64,000 nt of DNA from assembly GCA_019636835.1 (NCBI GenBank), contig JAHBWU010000001.1:62001-126000 (forward strand), written 5' to 3'. A model generated the notes under the pieces. It ran no database searches. It saw nothing but the letters and a program-made list of their open reading frames with translations, and was not told where the DNA came from. Every line of letters begins with the position of its first letter. Positions within the stretch are counted from its first letter, which is position 1. The DNA is from Nitrospira sp. (lineage in GTDB: Bacteria > Nitrospirota > Nitrospiria > Nitrospirales > Nitrospiraceae). Position numbers and translations under genes: made by a program. Shown here piece after piece: positions 18,756-26,520 of this stretch.

Positions 18756-20039
18756 TCATCGGATGTCGGGTCGATTATTGGCAAGGAACGAAACAATACC
18801 ATGGTAGAGGGATCGAGCGACATCCCGGACGAACGCCGGTTTTCTCAGGAGATCTTCTTCGTCAGGATTGGAAATATAGGCGATTTCAGCCAGGATGCTG
18901 GGCATACTCGTAAACCTCAATACATAAAAGGGTGCCGTTTTGACGCCATGGTCGTTTAGCAGGTATTGCCCGTTCATCCGGGAGACCATTGCTTCTTTCG
19001 CATTCCAAGCAAGCTCTAGGGACTCCTCGATCTTCTTCGTCGTTAAGAGATCCGCCACGAGGTATTCCCATCCGACTCCAGTGTTGCTGATCGGGGTGCC
19101 GTTCTCCCTTGCCGCGACCTCAAGAGCCCGCTGATCTTTGGCCTCTCCGAAGTGATAAATTTCAATCCCTTTGACCGCGCGCAACGGATGAGAGTTGACA
19201 TGGATAGAGACAAAGAGGTCGGCTTCGTTGCTGTTCGCGAACTTGGCACGATCTTGCAGCTCAATGAACACATCACGATCCCGGGTCATCAACACGCGCA
19301 CGCCGGACTGCTTGCTTAGAAGCTCGCGAAGCTGTAGTCCCACCTTGAGGGTAATGTCCTTCTCCTCGGTCTTTCGGATTCCCCGTGCGCCAGGGTCTTT
19401 CCCTCCATGGCCGGGATCGATCACAATCGTCGCATATCCCTTGGTGCGCGGCGTCATGGGTTGCGAGTCGGGAGAAGGTGACCGCTGAGGGACCTCCGGC
19501 AGGTCAAGTGCGGAAGGAGGGACTGGTGTGAGGGGTGGAGTCACGTCGATGACCAAGCGAGGCGGATGAGAAAGCGTGAAATGCTTATAAGTCCGGAACG
19601 ATGTGGTCGGAAGAGACACGGCGACAGCGCGGGGGGACAGTTGAGTGACGATGAAGGGTGATGGGATGATTCCATTCGTGATCTTGGTTTGCGCTGGTTG
19701 ACTGAGCCGTGCGTTGGGAAGGGCGATCACTACGCGACTTGGATTGGCAGCTTGCTGCTCGATGACCGTGGTGTGACGATCGAGATCCAACACCAATCTG
19801 GTTCTCTCCGAACTCGTCATCACTCGGAAATTGCGAACGGTAACAGGGGCAAGGGACGCAGCCGTTCCTCTGACGCGGCTGTGTTCCGATGACATCACCG
19901 GCAGAGGATGGTGATCATCGGGGGACCAAGCCCAGGCTGATTGGATCAGGGGCCCGTATGCGGACAGAAGGAAGATGGTATTGAACAAGAGGAGGGCGAG
20001 GGGTCTGATTGAAAGCAGCCGAAGCTTTCGTACTTGCAT
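18756..20039 (-). CDS. N-acetylmuramoyl-L-alanine amidase with AMIN domain (AmiC-like)
   Basis: 427 residues. A hydrophobic signal segment lies near 10-35. An AMIN domain (about 65-165; VRNFRVMTSSERTRLVLDL) should bind peptidoglycan or the septal wall. The amidase_3 domain starts near 205 with TIVIDPGHGGKDPGARG (Zn His), then ADLFVSIHVNSHPL (second Zn His) and SILAEIAYISNPDEE (catalytic Glu). It cuts the amide between MurNAc and the stem peptide in the periplasm during cell separation. Confidence 0.93.
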   Translation of the reverse strand: MQVRKLRLLSIRPLALLLFNTIFLLSAYGPLIQSAWAWSPDDHHPLPVMSSEHSRVRGTAASLAPVTVRNFRVMTSSERTRLVLDLDRHTTVIEQQAANPSRVVIALPNARLSQPAQTKITNGIIPSPFIVTQLSPRAVAVSLPTTSFRTYKHFTLSHPPRLVIDVTPPLTPVPPSALDLPEVPQRSPSPDSQPMTPRTKGYATIVIDPGHGGKDPGARGIRKTEEKDITLKVGLQLRELLSKQSGVRVLMTRDRDVFIELQDRAKFANSNEADLFVSIHVNSHPLRAVKGIEIYHFGEAKDQRALEVAARENGTPISNTGVGWEYLVADLLTTKKIEESLELAWNAKEAMVSRMNGQYLLNDHGVKTAPFYVLRFTSMPSILAEIAYISNPDEEDLLRKPAFVRDVARSLYHGIVSFLANNRPDIR

Positions 20040-20165
20040 GGGCCTTTTTTAGTAGAAGCCAATGGGAAACTATTCTCAGATGTCCGCCGCCTTGTCAAGA
20101 ATTACACCGGTTGGCTATGCGGAATTCGGATTGACTGTCTGTTCATGATCACGATAGCGTGAGGG

Positions 20166-20687
20166 ATGCCGACGCATCTGATCGTCGACGGATATAACCT
20201 GCTGGCTGGTGGCGGAAGCTTTTCCGGGCATCTTGAATCGGCCCGCGAAACGTTGGTGCGAGATCTAGCAGCTTATCGGCATCGAAAGAACCACCTCATC
20301 ACCGTCGTGTTCGACGGCTGGCAACAGGGCCAGCCATTGGAACAACGGGAGCATCGTGCCGGAGTCCAGGTCATCTATTCAAAACGGGGTGAGCGGGCGG
20401 ATCAGGTCATCCAACGGTTGGCACGGGAGTATGGGGCGGACTGTGCGGTCGTCAGTTCTGATCACGAGATTGTGAATGCGGCTAGAGCTCATGGGGCCTT
20501 TGTTATGGGATCTCGCGAGTTTGTGCAGAAGCTCCGGACGCTGTCTCCGGCGATCGGTGCTTTACCGAACAAAGAGCTCGACGTTGAGGACGACGATCGT
20601 CCAAAGCGCGGACCGGAGAAGAAGGGAAATCCCCGCAAGCTTCCAAAGGCGCAAAGGCAGCGAGACCGTCAGCTCAAGCGATTTTGA
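20166..20687 (+). CDS. NYN-domain (YacP/Rae1-like) putative RNase
   Basis: 173 residues. The PIN-like NYN fold is shown by LIVDGYNLL at the N-terminus, VVFDGW near 47, a GERADQVI(Q)R acidic site near 78 and VVSSDHEI near 98, the spaced Asp residues expected for a metal-dependent nuclease. The last 40 residues are lysine/arginine-rich and probably bind RNA. Related Gram-positive proteins (Rae1/YacP) cleave mRNA on the ribosome; function here is inferred. Its 3' end overlaps the convergent tatD-like gene by 14 bases. Confidence 0.85.
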   Translation: MPTHLIVDGYNLLAGGGSFSGHLESARETLVRDLAAYRHRKNHLITVVFDGWQQGQPLEQREHRAGVQVIYSKRGERADQVIQRLAREYGADCAVVSSDHEIVNAARAHGAFVMGSREFVQKLRTLSPAIGALPNKELDVEDDDRPKRGPEKKGNPRKLPKAQRQRDRQLKRF

Positions 20688-21444
20688 AAAGCCGCTTGGC
20701 GTTCACGGTGGTTGTTCGTTGGACATCGTCCAGGGAGAGTTCGGGATGGAGTGCGGCAAGCTGCTTGGCCACTTGGGATATATAGACTGGTTCGTTGCGC
20801 TTCCCTCGGTAGGGAACCGGAGTGAGATATGGACAGTCGGTTTCGATCAGCACGCGATCGATGGGAGTATTTTTAGCGATCTCTCTCAACGCAGCCGCAT
20901 TCTGAAACGTCAGGATTCCCGAAAACGACAGGTAGAACCCAAGATCCAGAGCCTCTTCAGCCAGCCAGTTATCTCCGGAAAAACAGTGAAACACCCCACC
21001 AATCTCTGACCCTCTCTCCTCCTTCAGAATGGTAACCGTATCCTCCTGTGCCTCTCTCGTGTGAATGATCATGGGCAGCGTCAGTTCCCGCGCCACCTGA
21101 ATCTGCTCACGGAATCGGTCGCGCTGTTCTTTCGGCGAAGAGTGATTGTAATGGTAGTCCAACCCGATTTCCCCATAGGCCACAACGTTCTTGTTTTTTG
21201 CCAGACGCCGGAATTCATCGTACCAGCCGTCCCGGACAAGTTTTACCTCGTGAGGATGGACGCCGATGGAGGCGTATACGAACGGAAATCGATCGGCGAG
21301 CGCGACGGCTGCTTGACTGGTCGTCAGGTCGCAGCCGATGGTGACGAATGCCTCAACTCCGGCTTCCCGCGCACGGTTGATGACAGCCTCTCTGTCTTCG
21401 TTGTAGCGGGCATCATCCAAGTGAGTATGAGTGTCGATCAGCAT
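20674..21444 (-). CDS. TatD-family metal-dependent hydrolase (DNase)
   Basis: About 256 residues starting at MLIDTHTHLDD; a TTG ten codons upstream (21474) is possible, and neither start has a convincing ribosome-binding site. TIM-barrel metallohydrolase motifs: THTHLDD (HxH), GEIGLDYHY near 95, HTREA near 130, HCFSGD near 155 and ETDCPYL near 205. TatD proteins are 3'-5' exonucleases or related hydrolases in DNA repair and quality control. It converges on and overlaps the NYN gene. Confidence 0.93.
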   Translation of the reverse strand: MLIDTHTHLDDARYNEDREAVINRAREAGVEAFVTIGCDLTTSQAAVALADRFPFVYASIGVHPHEVKLVRDGWYDEFRRLAKNKNVVAYGEIGLDYHYNHSSPKEQRDRFREQIQVARELTLPMIIHTREAQEDTVTILKEERGSEIGGVFHCFSGDNWLAEEALDLGFYLSFSGILTFQNAAALREIAKNTPIDRVLIETDCPYLTPVPYRGKRNEPVYISQVAKQLAALHPELSLDDVQRTTTVNAKRLFKIA

Positions 21445-21609
21445 CGGGGGGATCGTAGCATGAGTATGAGTCAAGAGGAAGTTCGATCGGGTTGTGGACG
21501 ATGGCGACGGGCCGAATCAATGGAGTGTCGGACTCTGTTCGGGCATTTGTAACAGACTCGCCAGGTGGAGTCAGCTTTCGAAGAATGAGTTTTTCTGGGG
21601 ATGGAGGGA

Positions 21610-21651
21610 TTGACAAAACACAACATCGTAGATTATTGATACTAGTTATCA
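21610..21651 (+). promoter_or_regulatory. Module A promoter with Fur-like palindrome
   Basis: A -35 TTGACA at 21610-21615 and a -10-like TATTGA at 21634-21639 are 18 bases apart. The -10 overlaps an AT-rich palindrome, TGATACTAGTTATCA (21637-21651), of Fur-box character. The same TTGACA-N17/18-TATTGA-palindrome arrangement occurs at 26075 and 27147. It would fire the leader RNA that ends at the terminator near 21756. Confidence 0.6.
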
Positions 21652-21660
21652 GAATCACGT

Positions 21661-21756
21661 CCGAGGCCATTTTCTGACATAGGACCTCGGTTAGAGGCCA
21701 GAGTACTTTACGTCCAGAGCCCAAGATCGCCAGGCGGCGGTCTTGGGATTTTTTTT
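21661..21756 (+). ncRNA. Structured leader or small RNA, copy A
   Basis: Starts with a hairpin (CCGAGG 21661-21666 with CCTCGG 21685-21690), then the shared segment GAGGCCAGAG (21694-21703) and CAGAGCCCAAG, and ends in an intrinsic terminator. Copies B and C share the same segment order. Unlike them, the small central GGTC/GACC hairpin is degenerate here. Because a separate ECF-type promoter lies between this terminator and exbB, copy A could be a free-standing small RNA. Confidence 0.5.
21720..21756 (+). terminator. Intrinsic terminator of module A
   Basis: CCCAAGATCGCC (21720-21731), loop AGGC, GGCGGTCTTGGG (21736-21747), then A and eight T residues. The stem is complete with one G-U pair. 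Relative to copies B and C the inner stem bases differ but pairing is kept. Confidence 0.8.
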
Positions 21757-21857
21757 GCCGGACAAAAGGAATGGAGGGTAATCGGCAGGTCAATATCATC
21801 TTATCGTCCACATTCCAGTGAAGAGGGAATCATGAAGCGAAGATTGCCCAATTTCGC

Positions 21858-21886
21858 GGTGAGGGTTTTGTACGCTCAATCGTCTT
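21858..21886 (+). promoter_or_regulatory. Candidate ECF sigma promoter upstream of exbB
   Basis: GGTGAG (21858-21863), 17 bases, CGTCTT (21881-21886), 60 bases before the exbB ATG. The same GGTGAG-N17/18-CGTCTW pattern lies upstream of the PepSY gene, the TonB receptor gene and the first synthetase gene. CGTC-containing -10 boxes are usual for ECF sigma factors; the local FecI-like sigma is the obvious candidate reader. Confidence 0.6.
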
Positions 21887-21946
21887 CTGGTACGGAGGGG
21901 TGTTGTCGGATGGCTCAGCGTCGATCAAGAAACAAGGAATCGCAAC

Positions 21947-22372
21947 ATGGACATGCTTAAAGATCTGGTGGATTACGGAGTTATTGGATTACTCGTGGCG
22001 CTCAGCCTCTTGGCTCTGGCCGTGGCAATCGAACGGTGGCTCTACTATCGACGCGTCACGCCGAGTCAGTTCGGCGACATTCAGCTCCTGGAAATGGCCC
22101 TGACGAAACGACTGGTCGTGATCGGCACAGTAGCGGCCAATGCGCCCTACATCGGGTTATTGGGCACCGTGTTGGGCATCATGCTGACGTTCCATACGAT
22201 GGGCACGTCGGGAACGATGGCGGTCGGTGCGATTATGGTCGGGCTAAGCCTGGCGCTCAAGGCGACCGCGATCGGGCTATTGGTCGCGATCCCATGCGTT
22301 GTCCTGAACAATGTTCTTCGACGCCGCGTGTCCGAACTGCTCACGCTGTACAAGGTGCAGCATGGAGCGTGA
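21947..22372 (+). CDS. exbB: ExbB/TolQ-family proton channel subunit
   Basis: 141 residues, a short form compared with about 240 in E. coli ExbB. Three hydrophobic segments (about 9-29, 60-85, 95-120) include the conserved ANAPYIGLLGTVLGIMLTFHTM and GLSLALKATAIGLLVAIPC. With ExbD it forms the inner-membrane motor that uses proton motive force to energise TonB. The ATG overlaps nothing upstream; its end overlaps exbD by 11 bases. Directly upstream are module A and a putative ECF promoter. Confidence 0.93.
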   Translation: MDMLKDLVDYGVIGLLVALSLLALAVAIERWLYYRRVTPSQFGDIQLLEMALTKRLVVIGTVAANAPYIGLLGTVLGIMLTFHTMGTSGTMAVGAIMVGLSLALKATAIGLLVAIPCVVLNNVLRRRVSELLTLYKVQHGA

Positions 22373-22736
22373 GCTGAATCAGATCAACGTCATTCCACTG
22401 GTGGATGTGATGCTGGTGCTCTTAGTCATTGTCTTGACCACAGCCACGTTCATATCGACGGGACAAGTGCCGGTTGAATTGGCGAAGGCAAAAGAGGTGA
22501 ACGATCACCGAGACGTGCCGTTGATGATTACCCTGACGGCCGATGGCCGCCTGTTTGTGAACGACCAACCTATTCCGACGGATGGGCTGGCGACTGTCCT
22601 GCACGCGCATTCTCGGGAGTCAGCGGTCATATTGCGGGCTGATCGCGTTACAGTTTTAGAGCGGTTCGTGGGAGTGGTCGATGAAGTGAAGGGGTTCGGG
22701 TTTCGACAGGTCAGTTTGGAGGTCCTACGATCATGA
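22362..22736 (+). CDS. exbD: ExbD/TolR-family biopolymer transport protein
   Basis: 124 residues from the ATG at 22362. A short cytoplasmic N-terminus (MERELNQINVIPLVD, with the essential membrane Asp) leads into one transmembrane helix (about 12-32) and a periplasmic domain. Starts inside exbB and stops on the tonB ATG (ATGA), so the three subunits are translationally coupled and probably made in fixed ratio. Confidence 0.92.
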   Translation: MERELNQINVIPLVDVMLVLLVIVLTTATFISTGQVPVELAKAKEVNDHRDVPLMITLTADGRLFVNDQPIPTDGLATVLHAHSRESAVILRADRVTVLERFVGVVDEVKGFGFRQVSLEVLRS

Positions 22737-23596
22737 CCATCGGCGAATTGAACCGCATCAGCGCGAGCGCTGTTCCCGAACAAGCAGGTGGTTGGATGGC
22801 CTCTGTACTGCTGCATCTCCTAGGCCTCGCCGGCGCGATGCTCATCATGGCAAATATTGAGCAACCGGTTCTGCTCGAACCATTTCACTGGGATATCTCA
22901 ATGGTGGAGGCATCGGCCTCCACTGAACCGACTCAGCCTGAATCCATGCCGACCGAACGAGTGATCAAGCCGACCCCTTCACCCGTGAAACCGAAGCCTC
23001 CTATCCGAACGGTCACTCAGACGATTGTCCAACAAACCCCACCACCGACTTACGATGAGGCAACGGTTCCTATTGAAACGACACAGATCGTGAAGGACGT
23101 GGTCGCAAACGCAGAGCCGGTGATGGAGTCTCCCGTCATGGAATCGTCGGAAAACCGACTGGTTACATCTCAGGTTGTCATGGCAGAACCGGCAGTTTCC
23201 TCTGAGACGCCGACTATCGAGCAGGAAAGACGCGTTGAGTCGACAGAAGTGGCAGTAGAACAACGCATCGTCCAACAGAAACTCGTGCACTATCGTAGAA
23301 CTCAGGCGGACTATGGTTGGCTGGGGGATATGGTCAGGAAACGGATCGAAGAATTGAAACATTATCCGAAAATTGCACGAGAGAACCACTGGGAAGGCCG
23401 AGTGGTCGTACAGGCGGTCATCAAGGCGGACGGAACGGTTGGAGATCTCAGTGTCGCTGAAAGCTCAGGCCACGCGTTGCTGGATCAGGATGCCTTGGTG
23501 GTCATGAGGAAAGCCTCGCCGTTGGCGCTCAAACATCAACTAGAGAAGTCGCAGATCACCATTCTGGTTCCGATCAGTTATCGCTTGGAAGGATAA
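22733..23596 (+). CDS. tonB: TonB energy-transducing protein
   Basis: 287 residues. A membrane anchor (about 20-40), a Pro/Lys/Glu/Val-rich periplasm-spanning linker (about 60-190, with PTPSPVKPKPP) and a C-terminal TonB domain (about 205-287: YPKIARENHWEGRVVVQAVIKADG, then SSGHALLDQDALVVMRKASP). It connects the ExbBD motor to the TonB box of outer-membrane receptors such as the one encoded at 28678. Confidence 0.93.
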   Translation: MTIGELNRISASAVPEQAGGWMASVLLHLLGLAGAMLIMANIEQPVLLEPFHWDISMVEASASTEPTQPESMPTERVIKPTPSPVKPKPPIRTVTQTIVQQTPPPTYDEATVPIETTQIVKDVVANAEPVMESPVMESSENRLVTSQVVMAEPAVSSETPTIEQERRVESTEVAVEQRIVQQKLVHYRRTQADYGWLGDMVRKRIEELKHYPKIARENHWEGRVVVQAVIKADGTVGDLSVAESSGHALLDQDALVVMRKASPLALKHQLEKSQITILVPISYRLEG

Positions 23597-23648
23597 CAAG
23601 CGGAGCAAGAAACACTAAAGGATGGAACATGTACAAAGGAGAATCACG

Positions 23649-24107
23649 ATGAATCGCCAGACGATCATACGTTCAATCATTCGCTCCGCGTCATTCATAT
23701 CTGTGATGGGAGCGCTTTGTCTATTCGTCGATCCAGCTTGCGCCCAGAACAGGAGCGAGAAAGCATTCCACGCCGTCGCCGTCGATGCCAAAAGTGTTGA
23801 GACCGACGTCAAGAATGTCATTTTTTATTACGAAGAGAAGATCAGTGAAACCGCGTTCGTCCCGCACGAGCTTCGCGAATTACCTGTGAAGCGCGGTACC
23901 GCCACGGTCAAAATCAAATTCGATGGCATCAAACATATCGATCTCAAGCCGTCCGGCAACGGTGCGGCGCCTAATGTCATAATTACGCTCAACGACGGCA
24001 AGACGGGCGAGTTTGTCCTGGCCATCGCAGGCAGTTTCAAAGGCCAATCCGAATTCGGGGAAGTTGAATTACCGGCAGCAGAACTGAAAAAGCTCACATT
24101 CAAGTAG
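23649..24107 (+). CDS. Small exported protein of unknown function
   Basis: 152 residues from the ATG at 23649, which has AAAGGAGAATCACG before it. A signal peptide with an AQN-type cleavage region (...VDPACAQ) is followed by an acidic/lysine-mixed mature part that looks beta-rich (KRGTATVKIKFDGIKHIDLKP, PNVIITLNDGKTGEFVLAI). I do not recognise the family. Position 50 bases after tonB, in the same direction, suggests that it belongs to the same transcription unit and works in the periplasm or outer membrane during iron uptake. Confidence 0.75.
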   Translation: MNRQTIIRSIIRSASFISVMGALCLFVDPACAQNRSEKAFHAVAVDAKSVETDVKNVIFYYEEKISETAFVPHELRELPVKRGTATVKIKFDGIKHIDLKPSGNGAAPNVIITLNDGKTGEFVLAIAGSFKGQSEFGEVELPAAELKKLTFK

Positions 24108-24169
24108 AGTTTACTTCGGTGCATCTTTAGCATCCTGGATTTGCTACAAATCGACTCGGAGGAGAGCGC

Positions 24170-24322
24170 ATGTCTTTACATTTTCTGTCAGCTGTCTTCC
24201 CGCCCTGTCGAATCTACGTCAGGTTCACACAATCTCATACGTCAGATCTCTCGTGGAGAGGGTTCAATTTTTCTGAATTCAGACGACCAAGCATGCGGTG
24301 CACGAACGAGGTAGGACAATGA
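24170..24322 (+). CDS. Possible 50-residue coupling ORF before zinc-ribbon gene
   Basis: An ATG preceded by a near-perfect GGAGGAG (24158-24164) opens a 50-codon frame that ends exactly on the next gene's start as ATGA (24319-24322). The peptide (MSLHFLSAVFPPCRIYVRF...) matches nothing that I know. The same layout, a strongly initiated short frame ending in ATGA on a zinc-ribbon gene, occurs at 26260. It may be a leader peptide whose translation controls the next gene, or a real small protein. Confidence 0.4.
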   Translation: MSLHFLSAVFPPCRIYVRFTQSHTSDLSWRGFNFSEFRRPSMRCTNEVGQ

Positions 24323-24483
24323 GTGAATCGCACGCGCCGGCCGCGTCGGGCGAGGACGTCCGGTGCCACTGTGGGAAGCTGATGGCCCGCTGGCAAGGCC
24401 AGAGTCTGGTCATCAAGTGTACACGCTGCAGGCGATTCATTCGGATTCATGTATCTGCCATCGGCGGTAAGCCACCACCCTGA
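24319..24483 (+). CDS. Com-like Cys4 zinc-ribbon miniprotein
   Basis: 54 residues from the ATG at 24319 (GAGGTAGGAC upstream). Core VRCHCGKLMARWQGQSLVIKC-TRC-RRFIRI: two cysteine pairs (CxC and CxxC) in the spacing of the Com/zinc-ribbon family first known from phage Mu, where Com activates translation of the mom modification gene. There is no phage context here. It lies between tonB and a PepSY membrane protein, so a metal-sensing or RNA-binding role in the iron response is conceivable but unproven. Confidence 0.65.
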   Translation: MSESHAPAASGEDVRCHCGKLMARWQGQSLVIKCTRCRRFIRIHVSAIGGKPPP

Positions 24484-24635
24484 ACTGCTGACTGGTGTAC
24501 GTCGGTGGCCTTCCACCGTAGTGAGTCTATTCCTAGACTGTGGATCCGTGAAGTCAGCACGGCTTTGTCGTCAGGAGAGGCGGCGAGGACAGCTTTCCGA
24601 AATCGTTCCTCTAAGGTCTGCGGAGCAAAGAACCG

Positions 24636-24664
24636 GGTGAGTCTTCTGCCCACTTCCCCGTCTT
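24636..24664 (+). promoter_or_regulatory. Candidate ECF sigma promoter upstream of PepSY gene
   Basis: GGTGAG (24636-24641), 17 bases, CGTCTT (24659-24664), followed by AAGAG, 65 bases before the ATG at 24730. Matches the pattern seen before exbB, the receptor gene and the first synthetase gene with identical spacing to exbB and the synthetase site. Confidence 0.55.
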
Positions 24665-24729
24665 AAGAGGATAGGTGAGTCTGTTCATACACAGGCCAAG
24701 CTCCTCGTTACACCAAGTGGACGACCATC

Positions 24730-25980
24730 ATGATTGCCGACCGACTGATAACCGTTCTCCCGCAGCCGGGCGGGGTGGGATCCGTTGATTCCCCTGAGGC
24801 CCTATGTCCACCTGCACCAGCGCATCACCGTTTCAAGTTGAGAAAAGTTTGGCTCAAGCTCCATCTTTATCTCGGACTATTCGGAGGTGGGCTGTTCGTC
24901 TTGATGAGTCTCACCGGCAGCTTCCTCGTCTTCTACAAGGCTATCGATGAGTGGTTGAATCCATCGTTGATGACGACGAACGGCAAGGGCGCCTACCGGC
25001 CGTTGAATGAAATTGTCGCGGCGGCCAAATCGGCTGGTCCTGTAGGTGGGGTGCTGGACGGCATCGAATGGCCGTCGCACCGGCACGGCGTCTTCCTTAC
25101 CTGGTACAAGGTGCAGACCGACAACGTCGATAAGTTCCGATGGCTTCAAGTGACCGTCGATCCGTATACGGCAGCCGTGCTGGCTAAGGATCGCGAATGG
25201 GGCGGCTATTTGGTGTCGTTTATCTACCATCTGCATGCATCGCTTCTTCTAGACGATACTGGTGCGACAATCGTAGGGTTTGCCGCTATTTTCCTGCTCG
25301 TCTCAATCAGCACCGGTTTGTACCTCTGGTGGCCGCGCCCGGGTAGACTCCGTCAGGCACTGACTTTCACGTCACGACGAAGCGTCATTCGTCGTCAGTA
25401 CGAGTGGCACAAACTCAGTGGATTTTATGGCGCAATCATTCTGGGGATGTTGGCCTTTACCGGTGTCTACTTAGAATTTGGCGACTACGTTATCCCGATC
25501 GTTCGACTCTTTTCTCCGGTTCAGGAGTTTCCCAAGGAGGAAGCGCTACAATCCATTCCGATTGCAGGCACTCCTCCATTGTCCGCAGAGCAGGCGATTA
25601 CGCTTGCAGGCCAAGTTTTCCCAGACGGAGAGTTGCGGTACCTCGGTTTGCCGCAAGAAGTCCGAGGGGTCTATTACGTTGCGCTGCATCAACCGGGCGA
25701 AGTGCGGGCATCGGGTGGCGAAAGCCAGGTGTGGCTGGATCAATACAGTGGCAAAGTGCTTCGCGTTCATGATTGGAACCGGTTCACCGGCGGTGAGACC
25801 TTCTTGGCCTGGCTCTTCCCCCTGCATAACGGAGAAGCATTCGGCCTCACCGGACGCTGGATCGTTTTTGTCGCCGGTTTCGTCCCGCTTTTGCTGTATG
25901 TCACCGCGCTGCGCATGTGGTGGCTGAAGCGCGCAGCGCATCGTCGACAAAGTAGAGCACCAATTTCCGCTTATGAATAG
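24730..25980 (+). CDS. PepSY-associated membrane protein (iron-uptake associated)
   Basis: 416 residues. Four or five membrane helices: about 50-72 (LYLGLFGGGLFVLMSLTGSFLVFYKAID), 175-200, 230-255 and 375-400. The pattern LKLHLYLGL..., HLHASLLL and RRQYEWHKLSGFYGAIIL is that of the PepSY_TM family (PiuB and relatives), often next to siderophore receptors and thought to take part in periplasmic iron reduction or siderophore handling through histidine-bound haem or metal. Function here rests on that family habit and on the adjacent TonB system. Confidence 0.88.
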   Translation: MIADRLITVLPQPGGVGSVDSPEALCPPAPAHHRFKLRKVWLKLHLYLGLFGGGLFVLMSLTGSFLVFYKAIDEWLNPSLMTTNGKGAYRPLNEIVAAAKSAGPVGGVLDGIEWPSHRHGVFLTWYKVQTDNVDKFRWLQVTVDPYTAAVLAKDREWGGYLVSFIYHLHASLLLDDTGATIVGFAAIFLLVSISTGLYLWWPRPGRLRQALTFTSRRSVIRRQYEWHKLSGFYGAIILGMLAFTGVYLEFGDYVIPIVRLFSPVQEFPKEEALQSIPIAGTPPLSAEQAITLAGQVFPDGELRYLGLPQEVRGVYYVALHQPGEVRASGGESQVWLDQYSGKVLRVHDWNRFTGGETFLAWLFPLHNGEAFGLTGRWIVFVAGFVPLLLYVTALRMWWLKRAAHRRQSRAPISAYE

Positions 25981-26074
25981 ACGCACTTAGCGTTCGCCGG
26001 TCTTGTCCGTCGTTGCCTTCCTATCCGCTACGGGATAATCCCCGACAAGGTACGTAGAAAATGATCAAATGGGA

Positions 26075-26115
26075 TTGACAACTTTTGATAATAATGATAT
26101 TGAGAATACATATCA
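26075..26115 (+). promoter_or_regulatory. Module B promoter with Fur-like palindrome
   Basis: TTGACA at 26075-26080, 17-base spacer, TATTGA at 26098-26103. A 21-base near-palindrome with TGATAT and ATATCA ends (26095-26115) covers the -10 and matches module C (27168-27188) at 19 of 21 positions. A further TGATAATAATGATAT run just upstream adds Fur-box-like character. Repression by an iron-loaded Fur-type regulator is the simplest interpretation. Confidence 0.65.
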
Positions 26116-26121
26116 ATTATG

Positions 26122-26228
26122 TGAGGCGCGAAGAGACTGATCCCGTAGCAGTGCCTCATAGGTAGTAGCGAGGCCAGAGGTCTTCACGACCGGAGCCCAA
26201 GGTGTCAAAGGACACCTTGGGCTTTTTT
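26122..26228 (+). ncRNA. Structured leader or small RNA, copy B
   Basis: A first hairpin (TGAGGC 26122-26127 with GCCTCA 26153-26158), then GAGGCCAGA (26170-26178), a small hairpin GGTC-TTCAC-GACC (26179-26191), CGGAGCCCAAG and a terminator. Copy C has the same order with compensating stem changes. The transcript from the promoter at 26075 would be about 120 nucleotides if it stops here; read-through would express the miniprotein genes that follow. Confidence 0.55.
26195..26228 (+). terminator. Intrinsic terminator of module B
   Basis: GCCCAAGGTGTC (26195-26206), loop AAAG, GACACCTTGGGC (26211-26222), then six T residues. A perfect 12-base-pair stem, placed 31 bases before the first start codon of the downstream genes, which suits attenuation. 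Confidence 0.85.
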
Positions 26229-26259
26229 CTTGAAGGCGAGGAGTTTGGAGGAGATGCAC

Positions 26260-26322
26260 ATGGAGGTACATTGTCAGCTCAGGCGACGTATATCGGGAAA
26301 ATTGTCAAGGAGGGAAGCATGA
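26260..26322 (+). CDS. Possible 20-residue basic leader peptide
   Basis: ATG with GGAGGAG six bases upstream (26247-26253). The peptide MEVHCQLRRRISGKLSRREA is strongly basic and ends in ATGA on the start of the following zinc-ribbon gene. The segment GGAGATGCAC before this ATG resembles GGAGATGCGCG before the sigma-factor ATG in module C. It is too short to trust by itself. Confidence 0.4.
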   Translation: MEVHCQLRRRISGKLSRREA

Positions 26323-26486
26323 AATCAACCTGCAGAAGATGCGGAGGCTTCGTGGTCGACGAGCAAGTGCTCGATTACTATCAATCGAGTCGTTGGAGGT
26401 GCGTGAATTGCGGTTGGCATCGCAGAGAGACTGAAATATCGTCAAGTCGGGACGTCAGATGGGCGAATCGTGCCGCCCACAGGTAA
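26319..26486 (+). CDS. Cys4 zinc-ribbon miniprotein
   Basis: 55 residues from the ATG at 26319 (AAGGAGGG upstream). Two CxxC pairs, STCRRCGGF and WRCVNCGWH, separated by about 24 residues, form a classic zinc ribbon, followed by a basic tail (RETEISSSRDVRWANRAAHR). Probably a nucleic-acid- or metal-binding regulator. It is the first full gene behind module B, so its synthesis should follow the Fur-like promoter and the terminator upstream. No specific function is assigned. Confidence 0.65.
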   Translation: MKSTCRRCGGFVVDEQVLDYYQSSRWRCVNCGWHRRETEISSSRDVRWANRAAHR

Positions 26487-26520
26487 TGCAGAACATTGAA
26501 CGACGAAAGGGGAAGACGCT

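Noticed and set aside
21413-21811. 132-codon minus-strand frame opposite module A
   Set aside because: It overlaps tatD's start and runs antisense through the promoter and terminator of module A. Composition is not gene-like.
21832-21960. 42-codon frame with GAGGG ribosome-binding site overlapping the exbB start
   Set aside because: It covers the putative ECF promoter (21858-21886), so the transcript that makes exbB would probably not contain its start codon. The peptide matches nothing known.
24319-24483. Phage Mu com gene and prophage remnant
   Set aside because: The zinc ribbon resembles Com, but there is no mom gene, integrase, tail or other phage gene near it.
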